Below, in pieces: positions 1 through 8,728 of a stretch of 41,627 nt of DNA. Location of the stretch: the NCBI GenBank assembly GCA_020435415.1, contig JAGQZQ010000020.1, positions 1 through 41,627 of the forward strand, given 5' to 3'. This stretch comes from Flavobacteriales bacterium. Its GTDB lineage: Bacteria; Bacteroidota; Bacteroidia; JACJYZ01. Position numbers and translations under genes: made by a program. The notes under the pieces are model-generated. The model was not told the DNA's origin. It did not search any database and worked only from the letters and a program-made list of their open reading frames with translations. How positions within the stretch are numbered: position 1 is the stretch's first letter; each line of letters opens with the position of its first letter.

Positions 1-2
1 GG

Positions 3-2189
3 TCCGCTACCAATAAGTATGATACCACCTTCAACTTTGAAGGATATCAGATTTATCAGGTTAAGAATGCGACGGTGACAGCTGCCGATATTTTCAACCC
101 GGATCTGGCACGACTGGCTTTCCAGTGTGACGTGAAGAATGGTGTGAAACAGTTGGTCAATTATGAGTTTGATCAGGCCATCGGAGGGAACGTGCCAACA
201 GAAATGGTAAATGGAAGTGATGAAGGTATTGTTCACTCTTTCGTTGTGACCAAAGACCTTTTTGCCAGTGGCGATGACCGCCTGGTAAACCATAAACCCT
301 ACTATTTCCTGGCTATTTCCTACGGATATAACATGTTTAAGAAGTATGACCAGCAGGATCCATATCAGTTGGACGGTCAAAAGAAACCTTATAAGGCCGG
401 AAGAAGAAATATAAGGACTTATACGGGTATTCCGCACATCGCTTCGCCTGAAGCGGGAGGAACGTCTAATCCGGCGGACTACGGCGATGGCGTTCAGATC
501 ACACGGATGATCGGTCAGGGAAATGGTGGCCGCGTATTGGCAATTTCACAGGAAACAGAAGATTCTATCTTCGCCAGTCCTAAAAGCAGGGCTTATCGTG
601 TCAAGTATCAGAACGGTGCCGGCCCGGTTGATATTAAGATCATAGATCCGCTAAATGTACCTGCAGGTGACTTCACCATGTACTTCACCGGAGGAAGCAA
701 TTCGGTAACCGGCATCATGGATAAAACCACCAAATGGTATATCATCAATGATGCCAGTCCTTCAGATACCGTATGGTCTGATAAGAACATTTCGATAGCC
801 AACGAACAGATACTTTCCGGTAAGTTCGGAAAGAATAAAGACGGTGGTTCCTATAACTGGGGGATGTCTGTCAGCCTTAAACAGGTTGAAGACCCCGGAA
901 AGAACAAGGATGCAGGTCTTCTGGAAAGTTCCATCCTTACCAGCGGTGAATCATGGTTGCGGTTTGTCGCCGATGCCGACGGAGGTAGCATTTACAACTG
1001 GATCAGGTCCGGTACCATCAACAATAGTGATACCCTTACCGACGATTTCCTCGGAGTGGATGACGGGGAAGATTTTGAGACTGTGCTGGAAGGTACATGG
1101 GCACCCTATCGTCTTGCATCCCATTTGTGGGAATACGGTCCGGCCTGGAAGAATTTCCATGCACAGGTGAAGATGAGCCAACTCGCCAGTGTGGATGTGG
1201 TGTTTACCAGCGATAAATCCAAATGGACCCGATGTCCGGTGATCGAACTCGGACCTAACTCATCCCTTAATGAAGGGGGCACAAGTAAATTCTCGCTCCG
1301 CTCAGGTGCGTCGGTTGATAAGAACGGAAATCCTGATGGTACCGGAACCGGAATGGGATGGTTTCCCGGATATGCGATCAACATTGAAACCGGAGAACGT
1401 CTGAATGTTATGTTCGGGGAGAACTCCTGGCTGTCCGGACACAATGGTCGGGATATGATATTCAATCCCACGAGCATTGCTAGTGTACCACCCTTGCAGA
1501 CGCCTGTTCTTGGAGGAATGCATTACCTGTATATCTTCGGTCATAATGGCAATACAGCAACCGATATGCCCGCATACGATAATGGTGCCTTTGCTTATAA
1601 CAAGCTGTCGACCAACAACAGCATCGACAGACGAAATGTATTTAAGGATTGCATGTGGACGGCTATTCCTATGATGGCTCCAGGCTCTGCTTGGTTGAAT
1701 GGCGATATCAGAATTCAGCTCAGGATTCGGAAACCTTATGTGAGGGATTTTGCCATCGTCGGAGAAACTACGGACACTCTGTACAACACCATGAGTCCTC
1801 AGGCGCCGGTGTATAAATTCAGTACCTATGATGTACAAACGGTAACGGGTGACCTGGAAACAGCCAAGGATGCCATGGAATTGGTAAACGTGGTACCCAA
1901 CCCATACTATGCGTATTCCGCCTACGAAGCCAATCAGATCGATACACGCATTAAGATCACAAACCTTCCTGAGAAATGCACCGTGTCGATCTACACGATC
2001 AGCGGTACGATGATCCGCAAGTTCAAAAAAGATGAACCTGCGACTTCTCTGGAATGGGATCTTAAGAACTCAGCTGGTATTCCTGTGGCAAGTGGTATTT
2101 ATCTGATTCACGTGGATGCGGGAGATGCCGGTGAAAAAGTATTGAAATGGTTTGGTGTCATGAGACCTATCGACCTTGACACTTTTTAA
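3..2189 (+). CDS. large secreted protein with T9SS-like C-terminal domain (5' partial)
   Basis: The reading frame is open from the window edge (first complete codon at base 3) to the TAA at 2187-2189, so the true start and any signal peptide lie upstream. About 728 residues are visible. Most of the protein is Gly/Asn/Asp/Trp-rich and looks like extracellular beta-rich sequence; I recognise no catalytic domain. The last ~95 residues resemble the Bacteroidota type IX secretion (T9SS) C-terminal sorting / FlgD-like fold: a VVPNPYYAY segment, then VSIYTISGTMIRKF and ASGIYLIHVDAG, ending after a Lys-rich strand. A PorV/PorQ-family protein follows 96 bases downstream, a pairing that fits a surface-exported T9SS substrate. 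The GTG at base 75 is internal and not a credible start. Function unknown; it could be a structural surface protein. The C-terminal call is by motif likeness only. Confidence 0.8.
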   Translation, partial: SATNKYDTTFNFEGYQIYQVKNATVTAADIFNPDLARLAFQCDVKNGVKQLVNYEFDQAIGGNVPTEMVNGSDEGIVHSFVVTKDLFASGDDRLVNHKPYYFLAISYGYNMFKKYDQQDPYQLDGQKKPYKAGRRNIRTYTGIPHIASPEAGGTSNPADYGDGVQITRMIGQGNGGRVLAISQETEDSIFASPKSRAYRVKYQNGAGPVDIKIIDPLNVPAGDFTMYFTGGSNSVTGIMDKTTKWYIINDASPSDTVWSDKNISIANEQILSGKFGKNKDGGSYNWGMSVSLKQVEDPGKNKDAGLLESSILTSGESWLRFVADADGGSIYNWIRSGTINNSDTLTDDFLGVDDGEDFETVLEGTWAPYRLASHLWEYGPAWKNFHAQVKMSQLASVDVVFTSDKSKWTRCPVIELGPNSSLNEGGTSKFSLRSGASVDKNGNPDGTGTGMGWFPGYAINIETGERLNVMFGENSWLSGHNGRDMIFNPTSIASVPPLQTPVLGGMHYLYIFGHNGNTATDMPAYDNGAFAYNKLSTNNSIDRRNVFKDCMWTAIPMMAPGSAWLNGDIRIQLRIRKPYVRDFAIVGETTDTLYNTMSPQAPVYKFSTYDVQTVTGDLETAKDAMELVNVVPNPYYAYSAYEANQIDTRIKITNLPEKCTVSIYTISGTMIRKFKKDEPATSLEWDLKNSAGIPVASGIYLIHVDAGDAGEKVLKWFGVMRPIDLDTF

Positions 2190-2285
2190 TGGATTGTGTT
2201 TGAAAACGATGAAACCCTATGCATCATTTCCGGTTTCTCGTGGCTGTTAGTTAGTTAAAATGAATTTCAAGTGAAAGCAAATAAC

Positions 2286-3362
2286 ATGAGAAAGAAGGTT
2301 CTAATCATCACTGCTGTTGCTCTGACAACAAGCCTGGTAAGCCAACAGGTACAGGCAGGTAATGAGGATCGCGCCGGCCAGGCCGGTGCCACAGAATTGC
2401 TGATCAACCCTTTTGCCAGAAGCTCTGGCTGGGCAGGGGCGAATTCGGCTTCCGTGCGTGGCCTTGAGGCTTCATTCCTTAACATAGCAGGATCTGCTTT
2501 TACCAAACGTACGGAGGTATTGTTTGCAAGGTCTGCGTGGTTTGCAGATGCGGACATTTACATCAATACATTTGGATTTACCCAGAAGGTAGGCGCTTCA
2601 GGTGTTCTCGGACTTACCATCATGTCCATGGACTTCGGTGACATCATGATCACCACCACAGACTTGCCTGAAGGTGGATTGGGAACTTTCTCTCCCCAAT
2701 ACCTCAATATCGGTTTGTCTTATGCCAGGGCGTTTTCAAATAGTATCTTCGGTGGCGTAAGTATCCGCACCGTTTCCGAGGCCATCTCCGATGTGAAAGC
2801 ACAAGGTGTTGCCATTGATGCCGGAATCCAATACGTTACGGGAAATGCAGAACACCCGGAGCGTACCAAGTTCGGCATATCCATCCGCAACGTAGGCCCG
2901 CCTATGCAGTTCTCTGGTGATGGAATCTCTTTCCGTACGGATGCGCCTTCCGGAAGTGGTTATGATATGCGTGTTGAGCAGCGTACATCCACTTTTGAAT
3001 TGCCATCACTGCTGAATATCGGTCTGTCATATGACATCGTAAGTACGGGCATCGACAGCACCAAGTCACATCGTTTGACATTCGCAGGTACCTATACTTC
3101 CAATTCCTTCTCGAAAGATGAAGTGAAAGGCGGATTGGAATATGGCTATAAAAAATACCTCATGCTACGCGCCGGTTATCATTATGAAAAAGGAATGTTG
3201 ACTGAGGATGACAAAACAACCTGGTGGGCCGGTCCTACCGCTGGTGTTACCGTGGAAATACCTATGGGTTCCAAAGGCACCACCTTCGGCGTTGATTACT
3301 CTTACCGCGCCCGCGACCCGTTTGCCGGGGTACACACATTCGGTGCAAGAATAAACATGTGA
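2286..3362 (+). CDS. PorV/PorQ family outer-membrane protein
   Basis: Protein of 358 residues from ATG 2286; an in-frame GTG at 2271 would add five residues, but the ATG gives a clean signal peptide (MRKK, hydrophobic core, cleavage near VQAGN). The mature start has the family pattern AGQAGATELLINPFARSSG followed by a conserved Asn/Ala-rich segment (SFLNIAGSAF) seen in PorV/PorQ and UPF0164 proteins. Alternating aromatic/glycine strands run to a C-terminal beta strand, as in outer-membrane barrels. PorV-type proteins are outer-membrane shuttle components that bring T9SS substrates to the attachment machinery. The substrate-like gene directly upstream supports co-transcription. It is probably a paralogue dedicated to its neighbour rather than the housekeeping PorV; I cannot tell which from the sequence. 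Confidence 0.85.
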   Translation: MRKKVLIITAVALTTSLVSQQVQAGNEDRAGQAGATELLINPFARSSGWAGANSASVRGLEASFLNIAGSAFTKRTEVLFARSAWFADADIYINTFGFTQKVGASGVLGLTIMSMDFGDIMITTTDLPEGGLGTFSPQYLNIGLSYARAFSNSIFGGVSIRTVSEAISDVKAQGVAIDAGIQYVTGNAEHPERTKFGISIRNVGPPMQFSGDGISFRTDAPSGSGYDMRVEQRTSTFELPSLLNIGLSYDIVSTGIDSTKSHRLTFAGTYTSNSFSKDEVKGGLEYGYKKYLMLRAGYHYEKGMLTEDDKTTWWAGPTAGVTVEIPMGSKGTTFGVDYSYRARDPFAGVHTFGARINM

Positions 3363-3406
3363 TTTTTTTTCGCCAGCCGAAAAAAATTCCCAACTTTACA
3401 GTTGAG

Positions 3407-3441
3407 AGAAGAGTCCCGCCCATGCGGGATTCTTCTTTTTT
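3407..3441 (+). terminator. Rho-independent terminator after the PorV-like gene
   Basis: A 13-bp stem (arms 3407-3419 and 3424-3436, one G-T wobble) with a CCAT loop is followed by a T run to 3441. It separates the PorV-like gene from greA. Confidence 0.85.
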
Positions 3442-3460
3442 GTAACCACACCAAACAATT

Positions 3461-3934
3461 ATGTCAAAGACCCAATATTTTACCCAGGAAGGCTTGAAAA
3501 AGCTCCGGGATGAACTGGAACACCTCATGACCCATGAAAGGGCTGAGATATCTAAACAAATTGCAGAAGCCCGTGACAAAGGAGATTTGTCAGAGAATGC
3601 AGAATACGATGCGGCAAAGGATGCACAGGGGCTACTTGAAATGAAGATAGCCAAGCTGGAAGAGATTGTAATGAATGCCCGGGTCATCGATGGTTCCAAG
3701 CTGGATCATTCCAAGGTGGTGATCTTATCTACCGTTACCATAAAAAACAATGGCAACGGTTCCACTATGAAATACACCCTGGTTTCAGAAGAAGAAGCAG
3801 ATCTGAAACAAGGTAAGATATCCGTGGATTCTCCCATAGGTAAGGGACTCCTGGGAAAGAAGGTAGGGGAGAAAACATCCATCAAAGTACCTTCCGGTAC
3901 CATGGAACTTGAAGTGGTGGATATATCCATGTAA
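3461..3934 (+). CDS. greA: transcription elongation factor GreA
   Basis: 157 residues, the normal GreA length. GreA binds RNA polymerase through the secondary channel and stimulates cleavage of backtracked transcripts. The N-terminal coiled coil (residues 1-75) carries the diagnostic acidic tip GDLSENAEYDAAKD near residues 40-53. The C-terminal FKBP-like domain ends with SPIGKGLLGKKVGE and a final VVDI strand. The ATG at 3461 begins MSKTQYFTQEGLKKL, the usual Bacteroidota GreA start. The gene lies just after a strong terminator, so it has its own promoter, although I cannot place a convincing -7 box. The HIT gene follows after 5 bases, so the two are likely co-transcribed. Confidence 0.97.
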   Translation: MSKTQYFTQEGLKKLRDELEHLMTHERAEISKQIAEARDKGDLSENAEYDAAKDAQGLLEMKIAKLEEIVMNARVIDGSKLDHSKVVILSTVTIKNNGNGSTMKYTLVSEEEADLKQGKISVDSPIGKGLLGKKVGEKTSIKVPSGTMELEVVDISM

Positions 3935-3939
3935 TCTTT

Positions 3940-4350
3940 ATGCCAAGCATTTTTTCAAAGATCATCGCTAGGGAAATCCCCAGTTTCAGAGTCGCAGAGA
4001 ACGAAGAATTCATTGCCTTTCTCGATATTCAGCCTTTGGCACCCGGACATACATTGGTGGTGCCAAAGATGGAGGTGGATTACATTTTCGACCTGCCTCA
4101 TGAGGTCTATGAACGCTACTGGATATTTGCCCGGAAGGTGGCTTCAGCCATTGAATCGGTGGAAACATGCAAGCGCATCGGTATAGCCGTCATCGGCCTT
4201 GAGGTACCGCATGCGCATATCCACCTGGTACCCATCAACTACGTGGGAGATATCAACTTCTCCAAACCTAAAATGGAAATACCCTCTGAAGAGCAACAGC
4301 AGCGGGCGGAGCGGATCAGAGCTGTCTTTGAGAAGTTACCCGTTTCTTAG
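3940..4350 (+). CDS. HIT family nucleotide-binding protein (Hint-like)
   Basis: 136 residues with the full histidine-triad motif HAHIHLVPI; the three histidines are at about residues 91, 93 and 95. The N-terminal half shows the conserved FLDIQPLAPGHTLVVPK stretch. HIT/Hint proteins are cytosolic nucleotide hydrolases acting on purine nucleoside phosphoramidates or related nucleotides. The start ATG lies 5 bases after the greA stop, suggesting an operon. The last 15 bases overlap the 3' end of the convergent ruvC gene, so the stop codons are interleaved. The physiological substrate cannot be told from sequence. Confidence 0.93.
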   Translation: MPSIFSKIIAREIPSFRVAENEEFIAFLDIQPLAPGHTLVVPKMEVDYIFDLPHEVYERYWIFARKVASAIESVETCKRIGIAVIGLEVPHAHIHLVPINYVGDINFSKPKMEIPSEEQQQRAERIRAVFEKLPVS

Positions 4351-4923
4351 CCGATCCGGATTTTTTTTGAGAAAACCAGCCCATCCGGAACTGCTTTTGG
4401 CCGCGGCTCCCGAGGGGTTATCGCCCTGAAAGTGGTGACATAGCGCCGCCGCCAGACCATCCGTAGCATCCAGGTTATCTGGAAGGGACTTTAAGCTGAA
4501 GATAGACTTCAGCATGGCAGCAACCTGTTCCTTCGAGGCGTTGCCGTTACCTGTAATGGATTGCTTGATCTTCTTCGGACTGTATTCGAAAATCGGAACG
4601 GATTGATACAGGCATGCCGCCATGGCCACCCCCTGCGCACGTCCCAGCTTTAACATTGATTGCACGTTCTTCCCAAAGAACGGCGCTTCAATCGCCAGCT
4701 CATCGGGATGATGCGTGCGTATCAATTCAAGGGTGAATTCAAAGATGGTCTTTAGCCGGTCGGGATGACTTTTTTTTGGAGAAAGATGCAATGCATCCAT
4801 GATCAGAAGGTGTGGCTGAACCCCCTTGATATGGATGATGCCATAGCCCATCACATTGGTTCCGGGGTCTATGCCCAGGATGATCCGGTCCTTAGCTGCC
4901 TTTTTTATCGCATGGTTTGACAT
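4336..4923 (-). CDS. ruvC: Holliday junction resolvase RuvC
   Basis: 195 residues. RuvC cleaves Holliday junctions in the RuvABC recombination pathway. All four expected carboxylates are visible: D19 in LGIDPGTNVMGYG, E79 in LAIEAPFFGKN, and D152 and D155 in LDATDGLAAALCHHF. The C-terminal ~30 residues are a Ser/Lys-rich tail with no recognised domain. The start at 4923 gives a short basic leader before the first strand. It is divergent from the flippase-like gene, with only 45 bases between the starts, and convergent with the HIT gene, with a 15-bp 3' overlap. Confidence 0.96.
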   Translation of the reverse strand: MSNHAIKKAAKDRIILGIDPGTNVMGYGIIHIKGVQPHLLIMDALHLSPKKSHPDRLKTIFEFTLELIRTHHPDELAIEAPFFGKNVQSMLKLGRAQGVAMAACLYQSVPIFEYSPKKIKQSITGNGNASKEQVAAMLKSIFSLKSLPDNLDATDGLAAALCHHFQGDNPSGAAAKSSSGWAGFLKKNPDRLRNG

Positions 4924-4968
4924 CCCGTCGTCCTAATTTTCCTTAATTTCCAGCCATAAAACTTGCCC

Positions 4969-5952
4969 ATGCGAAGAAAGCAACTTCGAAAGGCGGCTGC
5001 CTGGTTGATAAAGATAGCAATTGTTTGTCTGGCCTTCTATTACATTTACCGGCAGGTTTTCCTGAAACATGACCTGGATGAGCTTACCCAGGCTGCGGAA
5101 CATTCCGTGGGCAAACATGAATGGCCTTATCTGATCACGGTACTGTTAATGATGTTACTGAACTGGGGTATTGAGGCTGTTAAGTGGAGGTATCTGGTAA
5201 AGAAGGTAGAGACGATCTCCTTCAAAAGGGCAGTGTCAGCAATCTTTTCGGGCGTGACGGTCAGTGTTTTTACACCCAACAAAATAGGTGAATATGGGGG
5301 AAGGGTGTTTCATCTGAAATCCGAACACCGCCTGGATGCCGTAGTCATCACCCTCATCGGGAGTATGATGCAACTGATGGTCACCCTCCTTGCAGGAGTG
5401 ATCTCATCCGTGTTTTTTTACACCTGTTATTTTGATTCCGACGATTACCTCCAGGATTATTTTTTCTATGCGGCGTTGTTCGTGACGGTCGCCCTGATTG
5501 GCCTGATGGCGGTTGCATTTTTCAGACGAATGCTTCTAAAACGTGCAGCCCACCGTATTGGGCTGATGAACTGGGCCCGAAAGTATCTCCGAGCCTTAAC
5601 GTACTATGAAGGCAGGGAGTTGCTCCGGGTACTGCTGTATTCGGTATCCCGGTACTTTGTGTTCTCGGGTCAGCTATACCTGCTCCTGATCACCTTTGAT
5701 GTACATATTTCTGTGACACAGGCTTTGATCTTGTTGCCCATGATGTTTTTCATGATAACGGTCATTCCCAAGCCGATCGCTTTTGCGGAACTGGGCGTTC
5801 GTGCTTCCACGGCCATCTACTTTATATCCTATGTTTCCCCCAATCAATTGGGGGTACTGCTCGCCATGTTCTTTCTCTGGATCATCAACCTGGCCATACC
5901 CGCATTGCTGGGCAGCATTTTTATACTGCGCATGAAAATCATATCCAGATGA
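4969..5952 (+). CDS. flippase-like integral membrane protein (LPG synthase TM / AglD family)
   Basis: 327 residues from ATG 4969; a TTG two codons upstream is a less likely start. The protein is strongly hydrophobic with several membrane segments, an N-terminal basic stretch (MRRKQLRKAA), and the family-like motif FTPNKIGEYGGRVFHLK around residues 100-115, plus PKPIAFAELGVRAS in the C-terminal third. These fit the lysylphosphatidylglycerol-synthase-TM/AglD-like family, often annotated as flippase-like. The stop codon overlaps the start of the GT2 gene (ATGA), so the two are translationally coupled. A joint role in making or moving a lipid-linked glycan is inferred from that pairing; the substrate is unknown. 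Confidence 0.85.
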   Translation: MRRKQLRKAAAWLIKIAIVCLAFYYIYRQVFLKHDLDELTQAAEHSVGKHEWPYLITVLLMMLLNWGIEAVKWRYLVKKVETISFKRAVSAIFSGVTVSVFTPNKIGEYGGRVFHLKSEHRLDAVVITLIGSMMQLMVTLLAGVISSVFFYTCYFDSDDYLQDYFFYAALFVTVALIGLMAVAFFRRMLLKRAAHRIGLMNWARKYLRALTYYEGRELLRVLLYSVSRYFVFSGQLYLLLITFDVHISVTQALILLPMMFFMITVIPKPIAFAELGVRASTAIYFISYVSPNQLGVLLAMFFLWIINLAIPALLGSIFILRMKIISR

Positions 5953-7094
5953 CGGAATTTCTTCTATCGTGCGTTGTGTTGCTCGTTAATCTTTACGGAG
6001 TGTATTTAGCCTGGATATGGTTCGGATGGCGAAAAGTGAAGGAACCGGATGTACATCGCAATACCAAATTTGAAGTAATGGTCACGGTGGTGGTAGCCGC
6101 ACGTAATGAAGCCGGAAATCTGCCCCGATGTATAAACTCCCTGCTGAAACAGGAGTATCCTTCCGCATTGTTGGAGTGTATTATTGTTGATGATCATTCC
6201 GATGATGAAACGTTACGGGTTGCAAATGAGAAGATCGCGGGACATGATGGTTTCAAAGTGATGATGCTGGACAATGATGGTCAGGGGAAGAAGGCAGCAC
6301 TACAAATGGGCATATCACACGCTTCCGGTCAGCTCATCGTTACGACCGATGCAGATTGCACGCATCCGGCCAGATGGATTCAGATGATGGTGACTACCTA
6401 TCTTTCTGAAAAGGCAAAGATGGTATTGGGGCCGGTGGCATTAACAGGCAAAGGTTTTTTCCGTCAGTGGCAGGCACTGGAGATGAGGGCGTTGATGGGT
6501 CTGACCGGCGGGGCCGTTGGTTGGGGAAAACCTACCATGGCAAACGGAGCGAACCTGGCTTTTGAAAAGGAAGCTTTTTTTGAAGTGGGAGGTTATGAAG
6601 GTAACACACAGAAAGCTTCCGGAGATGATGTTTTCCTGCTGCATAAAATGATGACGAACTATCCCGACAGCATTGCGTTTGCCAAGCATACGGAGGCCGT
6701 CGTGTCAACACCCGCCTTGGGTAATCCCGGCTTGTTTATGGATCAGCGGGTGCGATGGGCATCCAAAATGCTCGGAGGGTATAAAAGCCTTCACATCCAG
6801 TTCGCAGGTGCCCTGGTCTATTTTCTGCATCTTTTCATGCTCATTTGCGTAATACTCTCGATAACCGCTTCGGATTATATGTTCTGGTTCCGACGGGTTT
6901 TCGTATTGAAGTTTCTGATTGATATGATGTTTTTATATTTGGTAGACGTCCAGCAAAACCAGGCAATGGAGTTCAGAAGAGGATTTCCGTTAAAAGTATT
7001 ATTGGGCGAACTGTTGAATCTGCTGTATATTCCTGTATCCGGGCTTCTGGTGTTGAAAGGAAGCTACCGGTGGAAAGGAAGGAAGGTCCGGTAA
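5949..7094 (+). CDS. membrane-anchored family 2 glycosyltransferase
   Basis: 381 residues. One N-terminal membrane segment (about residues 3-25) precedes a GT-A fold: VVVAARNEAGNLPRCI for nucleotide-sugar binding, IIVDDHSDD, the DxD-type metal site TTDADCTHP, and GDDVFLLH as the acceptor/base region. QRVRW matches the QxxRW signature of processive GT2 enzymes. Hydrophobic segments fill the C-terminal ~100 residues. It transfers a sugar from an activated donor at the cytoplasmic face of the inner membrane; donor and acceptor cannot be told. It overlaps the preceding flippase-like gene by four bases, which suggests that both serve the same pathway. Confidence 0.9.
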   Translation: MTEFLLSCVVLLVNLYGVYLAWIWFGWRKVKEPDVHRNTKFEVMVTVVVAARNEAGNLPRCINSLLKQEYPSALLECIIVDDHSDDETLRVANEKIAGHDGFKVMMLDNDGQGKKAALQMGISHASGQLIVTTDADCTHPARWIQMMVTTYLSEKAKMVLGPVALTGKGFFRQWQALEMRALMGLTGGAVGWGKPTMANGANLAFEKEAFFEVGGYEGNTQKASGDDVFLLHKMMTNYPDSIAFAKHTEAVVSTPALGNPGLFMDQRVRWASKMLGGYKSLHIQFAGALVYFLHLFMLICVILSITASDYMFWFRRVFVLKFLIDMMFLYLVDVQQNQAMEFRRGFPLKVLLGELLNLLYIPVSGLLVLKGSYRWKGRKVR

Positions 7095-7107
7095 TCAGGC
7101 TTACGCT

Positions 7108-8349
7108 TTGGCAAAGAATAAAAATAAATCAAAAGAATCCCTTACCCTTCAGGTTTGGCGCAGGATGCGGAAGAACCGGATCGGTATGTTCGGACTGGGT
7201 ATCATATGTCTGGCTGTTTCTGTTGCCATCCTTGGTTATCTGATCATGCCTGACTCCACACCTATGGCGAATGATCAAAAGCCGGAGCTAACGATCAAGA
7301 AGCCTGGTTTTTCCGTGGAAATGCTGCTTGTTACCAAGAATGAACAGATCGAATATTCCAATTTTATCCTAAAACTCATGTTCGGTCAGAAAAGCCGGTA
7401 TCGGGCCATTCCCATCAGTTCTTACCATTTTGAAGGTGCCAATATTTTTGTAAAAGAATATACAGGTATAGATGATGATGAGGACGTGCCTGAGAAGAAG
7501 TATAACCTTGCCGATGTTGTTTACCCGTTGTCTTACGAAAGACCGGATGTAGAGAAGCGGGGAGACCGGCTTTTCTTCATGGGGATAAACGGAAAGATTG
7601 AATCCGCTTCGATCGAAGAGCTTCAGGAAGAAGTGAAAGACAATCATCTGATCACGCGCACCTATTGGTTGGGTACGGACCGCTCCGGACGTGACCTTTT
7701 AAGTCGTTTGATGGCCGGAACGCGCATTTCTCTTTCCGTTGGATTTATTTCAGTGCTCATCTCCCTCGTCATCGGTCTGGCGATGGGTGCCATTGGTGGT
7801 TTCTTCCGTGGCCGGGTGGACAATGTGGTTCAATGGATCATCAATGTGGTGTGGTCGATCCCTACACTTTTGCTGGTGATCGCCATTACCCTTGCATTGG
7901 GAAAAGGATTCTGGCAGGTGTTTGTGGCCGTAGGACTTACTATGTGGGTGGAAGTAGCGCGGGTTGTGCGGGGGCAGGTACTCAGCATCCGCGAAAAAGA
8001 ATTCATTGAGGCCGGAAGGGCGTTGGGTTTTAAAAATGCGCGGTTGATCGCACTACACGTGCTTCCCAATGTGATGGGCCCGGTGATTGTTATATCTGCG
8101 GCCAACTTTGCGGCAGCCATCCTCATTGAGGCCGGGCTGAGTTTTCTGGGGGTAGGTGCACCGCCACCGATGCCTTCCTGGGGTAGCATGATCCGTGACC
8201 ACTATGGATACATTATCGTTGATGCCGCTTACCTTGCCATCCTTCCCGGATTAGCTATCATGACAATGGTCCTGGCCTTTAACCTGGTTGGCAATGCATT
8301 GAGGGATGCCCTGGATAGCAAGACCAGCCAGAGCAGTCACCCTATGTAG
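7108..8349 (+). CDS. ABC transporter permease, DppC/OppC type
   Basis: 413 residues from a TTG start at 7108; the frame contains no ATG before codon 20, and the preceding residues MAKNKNKSKESLTLQVW look like a genuine family N-terminus (SLTLQVWRRMRKNRIGMFGL). One membrane segment (about residues 23-47) is followed by a ~130-residue hydrophilic insert and then the transport core with the EAA loop EAGRALGFKNARLIALHVLPN-like region at about 300-320. Such permeases import peptides or nickel together with a DppB-type partner, ATPases and a binding protein, but none of these is adjacent. The long insert after the first membrane segment makes the protein larger than classical DppC (~300 residues). 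The substrate is unknown. Confidence 0.88.
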   Translation: MAKNKNKSKESLTLQVWRRMRKNRIGMFGLGIICLAVSVAILGYLIMPDSTPMANDQKPELTIKKPGFSVEMLLVTKNEQIEYSNFILKLMFGQKSRYRAIPISSYHFEGANIFVKEYTGIDDDEDVPEKKYNLADVVYPLSYERPDVEKRGDRLFFMGINGKIESASIEELQEEVKDNHLITRTYWLGTDRSGRDLLSRLMAGTRISLSVGFISVLISLVIGLAMGAIGGFFRGRVDNVVQWIINVVWSIPTLLLVIAITLALGKGFWQVFVAVGLTMWVEVARVVRGQVLSIREKEFIEAGRALGFKNARLIALHVLPNVMGPVIVISAANFAAAILIEAGLSFLGVGAPPPMPSWGSMIRDHYGYIIVDAAYLAILPGLAIMTMVLAFNLVGNALRDALDSKTSQSSHPM

Positions 8350-8362
8350 TCAAAACATCTGA

Positions 8363-8725
8363 TCAGAAAGGAAGATCGTCGGTTTCCGGCGGTGGTGTTT
8401 CATCTGCAAAGAAAGTAGACTCTTGCGGTCCGTTCTGACCACCCGCATTTTCCTTTTCAATCTTCCATACATCAAGTGAGTTGAAGTATTTTTTCTCACC
8501 CTCCTTGCTGATCCATTCCCGGCCGCGGATATTAAATGACAGCGTGATCTCATCGCCCGGCTGGATAGAATCCAGTAACTCACATTTATCCTGGGTTAGC
8601 TGAAAGCTGATATGCTGCGGGTATTGTGTGGATTGTTCTGTAACAACGAAATCTCTTTTTCTGAATGAGTCGCTGATCTGTTTGGCTTCGCTTTTTACCC
8701 TGAGGGTTCCTTTGAGTGTATACAT
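8363..8725 (-). CDS. DUF3127 protein with SSB-like acidic tail
   Basis: 120 residues. The first ~90 residues match the DUF3127 pattern known in Bacteroidota: MYTLKGTLRVKSEAKQIS, then FQLTQDKCELLD, GDEITLSFNIRGREW and FNSLDVWKIEKE, an arrangement suggesting a small OB-like beta barrel. A low-complexity Gly/Pro/Glu linker leads to the terminal ETDDLPF, which closely resembles the acidic tip of single-stranded DNA-binding proteins (DDxPF) that recruits repair and replication partners. It lies 3 bases downstream of the flavin reductase gene on the same strand. A single-stranded nucleic-acid-binding role is inference from fold likeness and tail; the family has no established function that I know of. 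Confidence 0.85.
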   Translation of the reverse strand: MYTLKGTLRVKSEAKQISDSFRKRDFVVTEQSTQYPQHISFQLTQDKCELLDSIQPGDEITLSFNIRGREWISKEGEKKYFNSLDVWKIEKENAGGQNGPQESTFFADETPPPETDDLPF

Positions 8726-8728
8726 GAT

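Noticed and set aside
3363-3390. A second hairpin TTTTTTTCG/CGAAAAAAA right after the PorV-like stop as an additional terminator
   Set aside because: The stem is nearly all A-T and lacks a GC-rich core; the strong hairpin at 3407-3436 is sufficient.
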